Numbered from the stretch's first letter, positions 1-8,464 are shown. The stretch is DNA of 64,000 nucleotides from an uncultured Bacilli bacterium (GCA_934096985.1 CAKONC010000003.1:86629-150628); one strand, 5' to 3'. The notes: a model not told the origin generated them from the letters alone. Translations and numbers: made by a program.

Positions 1-634
1 CATAGTAAAAACCCGCTAATAAAGAGCTTGATAGTAAAATACCACCAATAATATCTGTAAGCCAGTGAACGCCAGAAAAAAGTCTTCCTATAGGAATTAA
101 AAACATTAAAACAAGAGAAATAATACTAACAATTTTTAAAAAGTTATATTTCTTATATAAATTTTTATTAATAATAATAGCACTTCCACATACACATAAA
201 CTTAATATGGTATGAGATGATGGATAAGATGGTTCTAACAAATAATCATTTGTTATTAATAAAACAGGTCTATAATTTACTACTACTTTTTCAAAAAATA
301 CATAGAAAATTAAAACAACTATATAAAATCCTAACAATTTATATAAATTTTTATCAACTTTTTTAAAACTTTTAGTTCTTACTAGTTCAATTAAGCCTAT
401 TAAACCATAAACTAAAACAATTAATAAAGAAACAATTCCTAATACTTCAGTTATTTTATAAAGAGCACGATTATATCCAATTAACATTTGAAAATGTCCA
501 TTTAAAAATGCAAATCCAACCTTTGAGTCATTTGGACCAATACTTTTTACATCAACAAATTTTAAAAGTATTGTAAAAACTACAAATATTATAAATAATC
601 CTATTGAGATTATTAAACTTTTAGTCTTCTTCAA
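1..634 (-). CDS. PAP2-family membrane phosphatase (3' end off window)
   Basis: A minus-strand frame open to the window edge encodes a hydrophobic multi-pass protein. It carries the PAP2 motifs PSYPSSHT (about positions 215-235) and SGVHWLTDIIGG near the edge, with the catalytic His pair. Members of this family hydrolyse lipid phosphates such as undecaprenyl diphosphate or phosphatidate at the membrane face. The start chosen is TTG at 634, because GGAAGTGG lies 6-8 bases upstream; an in-frame GTG at 643 is the alternative. It is divergent from the ciaR-like gene. The C-terminus is missing, so the substrate cannot be guessed. Confidence 0.85.
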   Translation of the reverse strand, partial: MKKTKSLIISIGLFIIFVVFTILLKFVDVKSIGPNDSKVGFAFLNGHFQMLIGYNRALYKITEVLGIVSLLIVLVYGLIGLIELVRTKSFKKVDKNLYKLLGFYIVVLIFYVFFEKVVVNYRPVLLITNDYLLEPSYPSSHTILSLCVCGSAIIINKNLYKKYNFLKIVSIISLVLMFLIPIGRLFSGVHWLTDIIGGILLSSSLLAGFYY

Positions 635-717
635 ACTTACCACTTCCAATTATATATTAAGTTTAACTTAAAATAATCAATTAATCAATAAAAATTATGT
701 TATAATAAAATAGTAAA

Positions 718-750
718 TTTAAGGTTTATTTAAGATAAAATAACTAATAT
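718..750 (+). promoter_or_regulatory. CiaR-type box and promoter of the two-component operon
   Basis: TTTAAG-GTTTA-TTTAAG lies at 718-734, followed after exactly 10 bp by the -10 element TAATAT at 745-750. This is the known streptococcal CiaR recognition sequence (TTTAAG-N5-TTTAAG) and promoter geometry. Here it would make the two-component operon autoregulated. The sequence match is seen directly; binding is inferred. Confidence 0.75.
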
Positions 751-768
751 ATTTTAGGGTGGTGTTTT

Positions 769-1461
769 ATGAACATTCTTATTATTGAAGATGAATTTAA
801 TTTAGCGGATGCTGTTGCAAGTATGCTTAAATCACAAAAATATTTGGTAAATATTTGCACTGATGGAATAACAGGTGAAGATGAAGCCTTAACAGGAATG
901 TATGATTTAATAATTTTAGACGTCATGTTACCACATAAAAATGGTTTTGACATTTTGAAAAGTATTAAATTAAATAAAATTAAATCTAAAGTAATTATGC
1001 TTACTGCTAAAAATAATATTTGTGATAAGCTCGAAGGATTTAATGATGGCGCTAATGATTATTTAACTAAACCTTTTCACATGGAAGAACTTCTTGCAAG
1101 AGTAAATGTACAATTAAGAAGAAATGACAATGGTTCAAACTTGATTGAATATGGTGATATATCCTTAAACCTAGAAAAATTAATTTTAAAAAATAATAAA
1201 ACAAATGATGAAATTAATATTATCGGTAAGGAATTTAATCTTCTTGAATTACTTATAAATAATTCAAATAACATAATCTCTAAAGAACAAATATTTAATA
1301 AGATATGGGGCTATGATAGTGACTCTGATATTAATAGTTTAGAGGTATATATGTCATTTTTAAGAAAAAAATTAAAATTAATAAATTCTAAAGTTAAAAT
1401 TAAAGTTATACGAAATATGGGTTATAAATTGGAGTTGCAAAATGAAAAAATTAAAATCTAA
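769..1461 (+). CDS. OmpR-family response regulator, CiaR-like
   Basis: The 230-residue protein has a receiver domain (1-115) with acidic pocket E7/D8, phospho-acceptor D51, T79 and K101 in TKPF. A C-terminal OmpR/PhoB winged helix (about 130-225) contains the recognition-helix region SLEVYMSFLRKKL. A GGGTGG ribosome site precedes the ATG. The gene overlaps the kinase gene by 20 bases, so the two are translationally coupled. A CiaR-type box in front of this gene, another before htrA and a third after it argue for a CiaR-like cell-envelope stress regulator. The orthology is inferred from site plus neighbour, not from protein similarity alone. Confidence 0.9.
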   Translation: MNILIIEDEFNLADAVASMLKSQKYLVNICTDGITGEDEALTGMYDLIILDVMLPHKNGFDILKSIKLNKIKSKVIMLTAKNNICDKLEGFNDGANDYLTKPFHMEELLARVNVQLRRNDNGSNLIEYGDISLNLEKLILKNNKTNDEINIIGKEFNLLELLINNSNNIISKEQIFNKIWGYDSDSDINSLEVYMSFLRKKLKLINSKVKIKVIRNMGYKLELQNEKIKI

Positions 1462-2629
1462 AGTTTTTTTTACAATAAGTAGTATTTTAACAATATTTAT
1501 ATTTTCGGTATTTATCTTTACAAATATTAATGCATATAAAGAGAAAAAAGATAATATTGAAAATGTATTAAATAAAATGCTAGAATCATCAAACAATAAT
1601 TTACTTGACCAAAACTACAAAAAAGTTTTTATGGATTTCACAGTATATAATGTAATTCTTGATGAATCCGGAGGTTATAAAGAAACTGTTAGTCATACAT
1701 TCGAGGATATAATTGACATAGTAAAAATTAAAAATATTGCTAATAAAATTATTAAAATGCATAACTCAAATTATTATATAGGAAACCTTTACACTCACAA
1801 GTATGCTTATGCATTTACAAATTCAAATAGTTTAATAATAATGGATAATACGCTTATAAAAAGTGATTTATTGAAAACATTTATAACTACTTTAATTATA
1901 TTTATCATAATGGAAGCCCTTGTGGTAGCTCTTGCCTACACTTTAACAAACTGGATTACCGTACCTGTAAGTGAAAGCTTTGAAAAGCAGAAAAGATTTA
2001 TTGCAGATGCCTCACATGAACTTAAAACGCCACTTACCGTTATCGGAGCCAGTTGTGATGCCTATTTTAATGATAAAAATGAAAAATGGATTCACAATAT
2101 TAAAAGTGAATCAGAGAAAATGAACAAACTTGTTATTGAATTATTAGATTTAGCATCACTAGATAGAGATAAAAATATTGATATGAAAGAAGAAAATCTT
2201 TCTAAAATTACTGAAGGAGAAATTCTTACATTTGAAAGTTTATTTTATGAAAAAAATATTAAATTAAAATATGATGTAAAGAAAAATATTAAATGTTTTT
2301 GCAATAGTGACATGATAAAAGAACTACTTGGAATACTTATTGATAATGCAATAAAGCACACTAAAGGAAAAGTTATTATTAACTTATATAAAGCTGGAAA
2401 AGACATTGTTTTAGAGGTTAAAAATGATGGTGAAAAAATCAAAAAAGAAGATGAGAAAAAAATATTTGAAAGATTTTATAAAGTTGATCAATCAAGAAAT
2501 CGAGACAGTAATAGATATGGTCTTGGTCTTGCAATAGCAAAAGAAATTGTATTAAAACATAATGGTACAATAACTGCAAGTTCAAAAAATGAATATACTA
2601 TTTTTAAAGTAACATTAAGCCAAAAATAA
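1442..2629 (+). CDS. Sensor histidine kinase, CiaH-like
   Basis: The 395-residue kinase has an N-terminal membrane segment (9-30), an extracytoplasmic sensor region of about 115 residues and a second membrane segment (147-170). The DHp domain has phospho-His H192 in SHELKTP. The HATPase domain has N-box N302 (IDNAIKHT), an F-box around EKKIFERFYKVD and a G-box YGLGLAIA near 359-366. All catalytic motifs are intact. It presumably phosphorylates the regulator encoded just upstream, with which it overlaps by 20 bases. The sensed signal cannot be read from the sequence. Confidence 0.92.
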   Translation: MKKLKSKVFFTISSILTIFIFSVFIFTNINAYKEKKDNIENVLNKMLESSNNNLLDQNYKKVFMDFTVYNVILDESGGYKETVSHTFEDIIDIVKIKNIANKIIKMHNSNYYIGNLYTHKYAYAFTNSNSLIIMDNTLIKSDLLKTFITTLIIFIIMEALVVALAYTLTNWITVPVSESFEKQKRFIADASHELKTPLTVIGASCDAYFNDKNEKWIHNIKSESEKMNKLVIELLDLASLDRDKNIDMKEENLSKITEGEILTFESLFYEKNIKLKYDVKKNIKCFCNSDMIKELLGILIDNAIKHTKGKVIINLYKAGKDIVLEVKNDGEKIKKEDEKKIFERFYKVDQSRNRDSNRYGLGLAIAKEIVLKHNGTITASSKNEYTIFKVTLSQK

Positions 2630-2642
2630 TTGGCTTTTTTTT
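2618..2642 (+). terminator. Rho-independent terminator after the kinase gene
   Basis: The stem AGCCAA/TTGGCT (2618-2623 and 2630-2635) is followed by a run of eight T. It overlaps the start of the next CiaR-type box, so operon end and next promoter are packed together. Confidence 0.8.
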
Positions 2643-2672
2643 AAGGTTTATTTAAGATAACAATTTTAAAAT
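2640..2672 (+). promoter_or_regulatory. CiaR-type box and promoter of htrA
   Basis: TTTAAG-GTTTA-TTTAAG lies at 2640-2656, identical to the box upstream of the regulator gene. After exactly 10 bp comes the -10 TAAAAT (2667-2672). htrA is a classical CiaR target in streptococci. Confidence 0.75.
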
Positions 2673-2692
2673 TATCATGTAAGGAGGAAAAG

Positions 2693-3772
2693 ATGAAAAA
2701 TAAAACAAAAAATATAGTTACAATAATTGGTTCATTTTTTATTGGAGTAATGCTTACAATTGCAACTTTCTATAACTACCCTACTTTGATAAATCAAAAT
2801 AAAACAGTTTATGAAAAAAATGTTACAATTACTGATACTGGTTTGTCTGAGTCAGTTAGTAAAGTTTACAATAGTGTAGCAATTATTTCAAATTATGTTA
2901 ATGATGAGTTATATGCATCAGGAAGTGGCTTCATTTATAAAATTGATGGAAACGATACTTATATAATTACAAATCATCACGTTATCGAAAATGGTCAAAC
3001 ATTTAAAGTAACTTATTCAAATAACAAAAGTATAGACGCAGTTTTAGTTGGTAGTGATGAATATACAGATATTGCAGTTTTAAAAGTTGCTACTGTAGAT
3101 GGTTATAATGCAGTTACTATAGGAGAAAGTGATAAGGTAAATCCCGGAGATACAACATTTGTCTTAGGAACTCCACTTGATAGTACTTACTCATTTACTG
3201 TTACAAGAGGAATTATTTCTGGTAAAGAAAGACTTGTTGAAGTAAGTAGCTCTAACAATAATGATTTTGTTATAAATGTAATGCAAACTGATGCAGCGGT
3301 TAACTCTGGTAATAGTGGTGGTCCACTTTGTAATGCTAATGGTGAAGTTATAGGAGTTGTTAATGCTAAACTTTCCGGAACAGGAATCGAAGGTATGGGA
3401 TTTGCTATTCCTATTGAAACAGCCACGAAAAAAGCCGATGAAATTATAAGTAATAAAGTTACTGAATATCCATACATAGGTGTTTCAATTGCAAATGTTA
3501 GTAATCTAAAAAATTCTTTTAAATATCAAAATATTACAGTAAGTAATGGTGTTTATGTTGTAAGTATTGAAAAAAGCTCTCCTGCCTATGGCAAACTTGA
3601 AAATGGTGACATCATTGTTAAAGTAAATGATGTAGATGTGAGTAATATAGCCTACTTTAGATATGAACTATATAAATGTAATGTAAATGATGAAATTACT
3701 ATTACTGTTTTACGTAACAATAAAGAAAAAGATATAAAAATTAAATTAACTGCAAAAAATAAAAATATTTAA
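2693..3772 (+). CDS. htrA: HtrA/DegP-type serine protease with PDZ domain
   Basis: The 359-residue protein has an N-terminal signal anchor (8-28) and a trypsin-like domain with catalytic triad H96 (TNHHV), D126 (TDIAVL) and S208 (GNSGGP). A single C-terminal PDZ domain spans about 265-355. This is the usual architecture of Gram-positive surface HtrA, which degrades misfolded exported proteins. AAGGAGG lies 7 bases before the ATG. It has its own CiaR-type promoter, which links it to the kinase/regulator pair upstream. The active site is complete. Confidence 0.95.
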   Translation: MKNKTKNIVTIIGSFFIGVMLTIATFYNYPTLINQNKTVYEKNVTITDTGLSESVSKVYNSVAIISNYVNDELYASGSGFIYKIDGNDTYIITNHHVIENGQTFKVTYSNNKSIDAVLVGSDEYTDIAVLKVATVDGYNAVTIGESDKVNPGDTTFVLGTPLDSTYSFTVTRGIISGKERLVEVSSSNNNDFVINVMQTDAAVNSGNSGGPLCNANGEVIGVVNAKLSGTGIEGMGFAIPIETATKKADEIISNKVTEYPYIGVSIANVSNLKNSFKYQNITVSNGVYVVSIEKSSPAYGKLENGDIIVKVNDVDVSNIAYFRYELYKCNVNDEITITVLRNNKEKDIKIKLTAKNKNI

Positions 3773-3800
3773 GTTTCATTTAAGGCCTATATTATATTAT
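3768..3800 (+). promoter_or_regulatory. Third CiaR-type box and promoter
   Basis: TTTAAG-TTTCA-TTTAAG (3768-3784) overlaps the htrA stop codon. TATTAT (3795-3800) follows after exactly 10 bp. The predicted transcript has a leader of about 108 nt before the thioredoxin-like gene. An AAAGGAG at about 3816-3822 has no ATG, GTG or TTG at usable distance. Confidence 0.7.
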
Positions 3801-3914
3801 TAAATTGTGATAGAAAGGAGAATAAAATATAAGATAAAAAAATAAATTAAAAATTAATAATTAATGATTTAAAATAATTTTTTCAAAAACTACTACTTTG
3901 AAAGGAGGTGGGAT

Positions 3915-4154
3915 ATGAAGATACAGATTATCGGGGAAAATTCAAGTAATCGTATGAAACTCTTAAAAAACCTTAATAAAGTCACTAAAAACTCCGATAT
4001 TGATATTGACATTGTTGTCGTAGACGATGAAAAAAGTTTAGAAAAATATAAAAATGTCAATAAACCAATATTTATAATAAACGATAAAATAATCAGTAAT
4101 GGAAAAATTTTAACCGATAGAGAAATTAAAAATTATGTTAAAATATTTGCGTAA
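3915..4154 (+). CDS. Small thioredoxin-fold protein lacking both active-site cysteines
   Basis: The 79-residue protein starts MKIQIIGENSSNRMKLL and has a cis-Pro-like NKPIFIINDKIISNGK and a C-terminal helix TDREIKNYVK. This is the pattern of MTH895-type mini-thioredoxins (thioredoxin_3). The two Cys of the usual CxxC turn are replaced (S10 and R13 by alignment to the family pattern), and the whole protein has no Cys, so it cannot do thiol-disulfide exchange. A strong AAAGGAGGTGGGAT precedes the ATG. Its promoter carries a CiaR-type box. Its role is unknown; a binding or chaperone function is possible. Confidence 0.7.
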   Translation: MKIQIIGENSSNRMKLLKNLNKVTKNSDIDIDIVVVDDEKSLEKYKNVNKPIFIINDKIISNGKILTDREIKNYVKIFA

Positions 4155-4189
4155 GTAATTAAAATATATATAAATAAATCTCACAATTC

Positions 4190-4227
4190 AAGGTTATTAA
4201 CGATGTAAGTAAGTTAATAACCTTTTT
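4190..4227 (+). terminator. Strong Rho-independent terminator
   Basis: The 12-bp stem AAGGTTATTAAC/GTTAATAACCTT is followed by a T-rich tail. It ends the thioredoxin-like transcription unit. Confidence 0.85.
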
Positions 4228-4269
4228 CTTTTAAACTATGTTATAATTATTTGGTTGGAAGGTGCATAT

Positions 4270-5379
4270 ATGGGTAGTTATATAGATATAATTAAAACAG
4301 CGTTACTATTTTTTCCAGTAATAGCTTTTTTTATAAGTTTTCCTTTTATATTAATTGAATATCATAAATATGGTTCAATTTCTTTACTAAAAACTATTAT
4401 TATTTATTCTTTTATACTTTACCTGTTATGTGCTTATTTTTTAATAATTTTACCACTACCAAAATTTAGTGAGGTAAAGGCACTTACAACTCCAAAAGTG
4501 CAGTTAATACCTTTTGAATTTATTATAGATTTTATTAAACATTCATCATTTAAAATAAATGACATTCATACTTATATTTCCGCTTTAAAAGAATCATATT
4601 TTTACGTTCCTTTATATAATATCTTTTTAACTTTACCATTTGGAATGTATTTAAAATATTATTTTAAATGTAGTTTCAAAAAAACTATATTTTTAACCTT
4701 TTGTTTAAGTTTATTTTTCGAACTAACGCAATTATCTGGTCTATATTTTATTTATCCGCGTGGATATAGACTATTTGATGTAGATGATTTATTTTTAAAT
4801 ACTATTGGTGGAACTCTTGGTTATTTAATTATGAAACCATTATCTAAACTTCTTCCTAAACGTGAAGACATAGATTATAAAGCCATTGAAAAAGGAAAAA
4901 ATATCTCTGGTTTAAGAAAACTTACAACAATATGCTTAGATTTATTTTTATTATCATTAATTCAAATTGTGTTTTATATTTTTTTAAGAAATTATAAATA
5001 TACCCTTATAATCACAAGTCCTTTATATTATTTAATTTTACCCCTATTTTTTAAAGGTCAAACTTTTGCAGAAAATTTTTTAAATATTCAAGTTGTAGAT
5101 TATGAAAATAATTACAAAGTTATGAAAACTTTGCTAAGAAGGATTTTGTTTTTTGCAATATACATTTTAATGCCTTTTATACTTTTTAAAATATATGGAT
5201 TTATTCATTTAAAAAACAAATTTATTTTAGGAGTGCTTTTACTATTATGGGTATTTATTTTTGAATTTTCGTCATTTATAAAATTTTTGTTCACCAAAAA
5301 AGAGTTACCTTATGAAACTCTTAGCAAGACAAAATTATTAAGTACAGTCAAACATAACCCAACATCAAATAATAATTAA
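4270..5379 (+). CDS. VanZ-RDD fusion membrane protein
   Basis: This multi-pass protein of 369 residues has two parts. The N-terminal half is VanZ-like, with a membrane segment, the loop FYVPLYNIFLTLPFG, then ELTQLSGLYF and FDVDDLFLNTIGGTLGY. The C-terminal half is RDD-like, with paired helices, FAENFLNIQVVD and LLRR. The start is ATG 4270 because GGAAGGTG lies 6 bases upstream; the longer TTG start at 4255 would overlap that site. VanZ proteins are linked to glycopeptide or lipopeptide tolerance, and RDD proteins are poorly understood. No specific substrate can be proposed. Confidence 0.75.
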   Translation: MGSYIDIIKTALLFFPVIAFFISFPFILIEYHKYGSISLLKTIIIYSFILYLLCAYFLIILPLPKFSEVKALTTPKVQLIPFEFIIDFIKHSSFKINDIHTYISALKESYFYVPLYNIFLTLPFGMYLKYYFKCSFKKTIFLTFCLSLFFELTQLSGLYFIYPRGYRLFDVDDLFLNTIGGTLGYLIMKPLSKLLPKREDIDYKAIEKGKNISGLRKLTTICLDLFLLSLIQIVFYIFLRNYKYTLIITSPLYYLILPLFFKGQTFAENFLNIQVVDYENNYKVMKTLLRRILFFAIYILMPFILFKIYGFIHLKNKFILGVLLLLWVFIFEFSSFIKFLFTKKELPYETLSKTKLLSTVKHNPTSNNN

Positions 5380-5395
5380 GAAAACACACGTTACC

Positions 5396-5425
5396 AAAAA
5401 AGGCCCATATTTATGGGCTTTTTTA
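5396..5425. terminator. Bidirectional terminator
   Basis: The GCCCAT/ATGGGC hairpin (5403-5408 and 5413-5418) is flanked by A-runs on the left and T-runs on the right. It can end both the VanZ/RDD gene and the converging transporter operon. Confidence 0.8.
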
Positions 5426-6283
5426 TTATTTAACACTTAAATAAGATAATAAAATTAAATTTAGTACTGTAAGAATTATAATTAACCATTTTGTATAATT
5501 TACTTTCTCTTTGAAAATTATTTTTGCAAGAAGTATAGCTATAATAATAGAACAAGAACTTAAACTTGATATAATTACTACATTACCAGTTTTTAAAGCT
5601 AGCCTTAATAAAATCATTGAAATAACCTCTAAAGATTCCATTATTAAAACTTCTTTTTTACTTTTAAATTTGTTTAAATTAAGTAAATATAATTTATTAA
5701 TTAATAAAAGAATTAAGACTATTGAAAATATACTTGTTATACCAGAATAAAATGTTATTGACATAGTATCACTAATTTTATCTGTTACTACTTTATTTAT
5801 AAATGTTGCACTTCCGTTTGAAAATAAATAACCAAAGGCATAAATTGTTCCAAGACTTTTTTCTCTTCCCTTTTTATCATATGTTAATAAAATGTTTAAA
5901 AGTAAAATTATAAATACTAATATAATTTGAGAAAATTTAAGTCTTTCACTAGGCAAAAATATGCTTGAAAGTATAAGAACCCAGATAATTTTGGAACGCA
6001 TTACAACAGATACTTTTGACACATTACCATTTTTAAAAGCCATAACAGAAAAATAATAGCCTATCGAAGATAATAATGATACTGGCAAAACTAAAAAAAG
6101 ATTCTTAAATGAAAATATAAAATCTTTATCTAAAAATATAAGACCTAAAATGGTCTCAAATACACCGAAAGTTAAACAACCAAATGCCCAAAATTTTAAA
6201 TCATCTTTTTCTGAAGCACTCTTTTCAATAATGTCTAGAACACCACTTATAATAATTATTATAAAAACATATAAAAGCCACAT
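5426..6283 (-). CDS. EamA/DMT-family transporter
   Basis: The 285-residue protein has about ten hydrophobic segments in two repeated halves, the usual size and layout of EamA drug/metabolite transporters (for example FIIIIISGVLDIIEK at the start and VLNLILLSYL at the end). It starts 3 bases after the stop of the upstream DMT gene, so the two are co-transcribed. The substrate is unknown. Each protein alone is full length, so this is not a split transporter, although a heterodimer is possible. Confidence 0.8.
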   Translation of the reverse strand: MWLLYVFIIIIISGVLDIIEKSASEKDDLKFWAFGCLTFGVFETILGLIFLDKDFIFSFKNLFLVLPVSLLSSIGYYFSVMAFKNGNVSKVSVVMRSKIIWVLILSSIFLPSERLKFSQIILVFIILLLNILLTYDKKGREKSLGTIYAFGYLFSNGSATFINKVVTDKISDTMSITFYSGITSIFSIVLILLLINKLYLLNLNKFKSKKEVLIMESLEVISMILLRLALKTGNVVIISSLSSCSIIIAILLAKIIFKEKVNYTKWLIIILTVLNLILLSYLSVK

Positions 6284-6286
6284 AAC

Positions 6287-7138
6287 CTACACCTTTATTA
6301 ATATAACCCCAATTATAATAACAATACTAATAATTAGTTTAAAAATAAAATCTTTTTTATTTTTGTTTGTAAAATATTCATAAATTGTATTTGTTATCAT
6401 TGATAAAGTAAGAAGTGGTGCTACTACAGAAACATTACCATATTCATATGCTTTTACCGAAGAAATTAACATCATACTCCATAAAAATGCAGATAAAATG
6501 AATTTTGGTTTATCATATAAACTAAATTCTTTAGAAAGTTTTTTAAAAGAATATTTACCAAATATAAAAATATATATTGAGGGAATAAAAACAGTCAGAA
6601 CTGTATAAAAAGCAATATTAAAATTACTAGAAATATTAACATTTATAAGCATGGCAACCGCAAATAAAAAATTTGATATAAAACACATTATAAAGTATTT
6701 ATTAAATGAAATTTTGCCATTATTATAAGCAAGTAAAATGTTGGCAAAAATAATTATAATAGCGCCAAAAACTTTTTTAAATGCAAAAGGTTCTTTTAAA
6801 AAGATAAATCCAAATATGACAAGAAAAACACTAGATAGTTGTTTTAACATAGAAAATGTTGAAGGATTAAGCCCATATCTTGCTTCTGTATTAAGTCTAT
6901 CTGTAACAGCATAAATAATAGTTACGATAAAAATTGTTAAGTAAATACTTTTATTTGATGGTAGTTTAAATTCAAAAAATGGTATTAAAAGACAAGCAAA
7001 AAACGCAGAAAAAAGTTCTAGCAATATAGTTAAAGCTCCCGCATCTTTTGCATTACGATTTGCTTTTTTAAATTCTTGTGCAAAGAAAAGAGAAACTATT
7101 AAATATAAAATAACCCAAAACATATAATTTTTTGTCAT
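6287..7138 (-). CDS. EamA/DMT-family transporter
   Basis: This protein of about 283 residues has ten predicted membrane segments in two repeats and is a relative of its downstream neighbour. The start is placed at ATG 7138 (MTKNYMFW), which has GGAGCAG just upstream; the longest frame begins 9 codons earlier without a site. It is the first gene of the two-gene DMT operon. The substrate is not predictable from sequence. Confidence 0.8.
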   Translation of the reverse strand: MTKNYMFWVILYLIVSLFFAQEFKKANRNAKDAGALTILLELFSAFFACLLIPFFEFKLPSNKSIYLTIFIVTIIYAVTDRLNTEARYGLNPSTFSMLKQLSSVFLVIFGFIFLKEPFAFKKVFGAIIIIFANILLAYNNGKISFNKYFIMCFISNFLFAVAMLINVNISSNFNIAFYTVLTVFIPSIYIFIFGKYSFKKLSKEFSLYDKPKFILSAFLWSMMLISSVKAYEYGNVSVVAPLLTLSMITNTIYEYFTNKNKKDFIFKLIISIVIIIGVILIKV

Positions 7139-7220
7139 ATCTGCTCCATTATTATTATAATTCATTTTTATTCATTTACTTATAATATTTTTGATTATTT
7201 ACAGTAAAATGAAAAAAGAA

Positions 7221-7322
7221 CTAATTTAGTTCTCTTCCATCCCACTCAACTATTGTAAATCCGACCCTTTTTTGATTAATTAATTTTTGCTCTTTTACAG
7301 CAATTTTTTCTTTATATAATAT
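7221..7322 (-). other. In-frame coding extension after the endolysin stop codon
   Basis: Directly after the TAA stop of the M23 endolysin (7323-7325) the same frame stays open for 33 codons to TAG at 7221. It encodes a well-formed peptide that includes NQKRVGFTIVEWDGRELN. A short tail of the type GFTVVEWGG occurs, to my memory, in small phage proteins near holin genes. There is no ATG, GTG or TTG in frame. It is either the former C-terminus cut off by a nonsense mutation, a read-through extension, or a remnant of a small phage gene. Confidence 0.5.
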
Positions 7323-8156
7323 TTATAATTTGACAGCATACTCTAAATCTTTATCTTTTAAACATATATATCCACTTGGAGTTTTTGCCCAAATTGAATC
7401 ATTGTTAATAATCATGTTTGCAGTAAAAATAGTTCCTTTTTTGTATAATGCTCTTGAATTATCATTTTTATAAACACTATTTTCTTTTCCATTTCTAGTT
7501 AAATCCTTAACTTTTTTTACTGCATAATTTACACCAGGTCCAGTTCTTACATACATATTATAAAGCGTTTTATAATTACCAACTGAGTAAGCACTTTCCG
7601 GTTCAACTTTTACTTCACTAATTTTTTTGAATATATAATTTTTATTTTGAGGTTGATAATATGTATTTACAATTTTAGTGTTATCACTTATCACCATATA
7701 TTTTGTGGGATCTACAGAATTATTTAGTCCATTTCCTCCGAGTTCATAGTGCCATGATGCATCAATACTATTTTTAGTATCGTACACAGCAACTTCAAAA
7801 TCCAAATGTGCTTTCACTCCACCTGTAGTACCATCATTAAATAAAAAATCATTTTCCTTAAAGGTTTGTCCTACTTTATAATTTATTATTCCATTTGGAT
7901 GAGTCATCATAACTACTGCATATCTTTTTTTGCCATCAGCACAAACTACTTTATCATTTGATACTAGCCATATTGTATAAGAGGCATTATTACGTACAAA
8001 TATTTTAGCAACATATCCTGAAAATGGTGCATATATTTCCTTATAACCACTTCTTGCACTAACATCTAAAGCTTTTCTTCTTTTGTGAGAATAAGTGTTA
8101 ACACCAAACCCTTGAGTTAAATAATAACTTTTTTTAGGAAATTTTAGATATTCCAT
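7323..8156 (-). CDS. Phage-type endolysin: M23-like peptidase with SH3-type tail
   Basis: This protein of about 277 residues has no signal peptide. The N-terminal half looks like M23/LytM (H...D in SHKRRKALDV, later AHLDFEV). The C-terminal half contains an SH3-like stretch with MYVRTGPGVNYAVK and WAKTPSGYICL. The usual second motif HxH reads HLD here, so one zinc ligand is Asp or absent. AAGGAGG favours start 8156 over the two upstream ATGs. It overlaps the holin gene and lacks the last 33 codons of its open frame (see 7221-7322). It probably comes from a prophage lysis module. Confidence 0.75.
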   Translation of the reverse strand: MEYLKFPKKSYYLTQGFGVNTYSHKRRKALDVSARSGYKEIYAPFSGYVAKIFVRNNASYTIWLVSNDKVVCADGKKRYAVVMMTHPNGIINYKVGQTFKENDFLFNDGTTGGVKAHLDFEVAVYDTKNSIDASWHYELGGNGLNNSVDPTKYMVISDNTKIVNTYYQPQNKNYIFKKISEVKVEPESAYSVGNYKTLYNMYVRTGPGVNYAVKKVKDLTRNGKENSVYKNDNSRALYKKGTIFTANMIINNDSIWAKTPSGYICLKDKDLEYAVKL

Positions 8157-8325
8157 TTTCATCATCCTCCTTATGGTTAAAATAATAAGTAAATACCATG
8201 CCTATTAACATAGTAATAGTTTCTATAGGGATTTCCTTTCGAATAGCAAGATAAGTAAAAACAAAGGTAGCCGCAAGAGAAATAACTGTCTTCACATTTG
8301 TAAGACAAAATAATAATCTTTTCAT
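8134..8325 (-). CDS. Small phage-type holin
   Basis: The 63-residue protein has two hydrophobic segments (about 13-30 and 36-50) and a charged tail NHKEDDENG. Size, topology and position directly before and overlapping an endolysin gene fit phage holins that release endolysin to the wall. GGAAG precedes the ATG. No other phage genes lie nearby, so this is a remnant or domesticated lysis pair. Confidence 0.7.
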   Translation of the reverse strand: MKRLLFCLTNVKTVISLAATFVFTYLAIRKEIPIETITMLIGMVFTYYFNHKEDDENGISKIS

Positions 8326-8464
8326 TTTCTTCCTTTCTAAAATAATATATGATTTTATAAAATATGCAAGTAATTAAAATATATCAAATAATGTAAAAAT
8401 TTCATAAAACATTTCTATTTTATGAGAAAATAATATATAATATTATGTGAATATAGGAGTGAAA

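Noticed and set aside
640..670. TTAAG-TTTAA-CTTAA upstream of the PAP2 gene as a fourth CiaR-type box
   Set aside because: It is an inverted, not direct, repeat of the half-site and has no -10 at the right distance.
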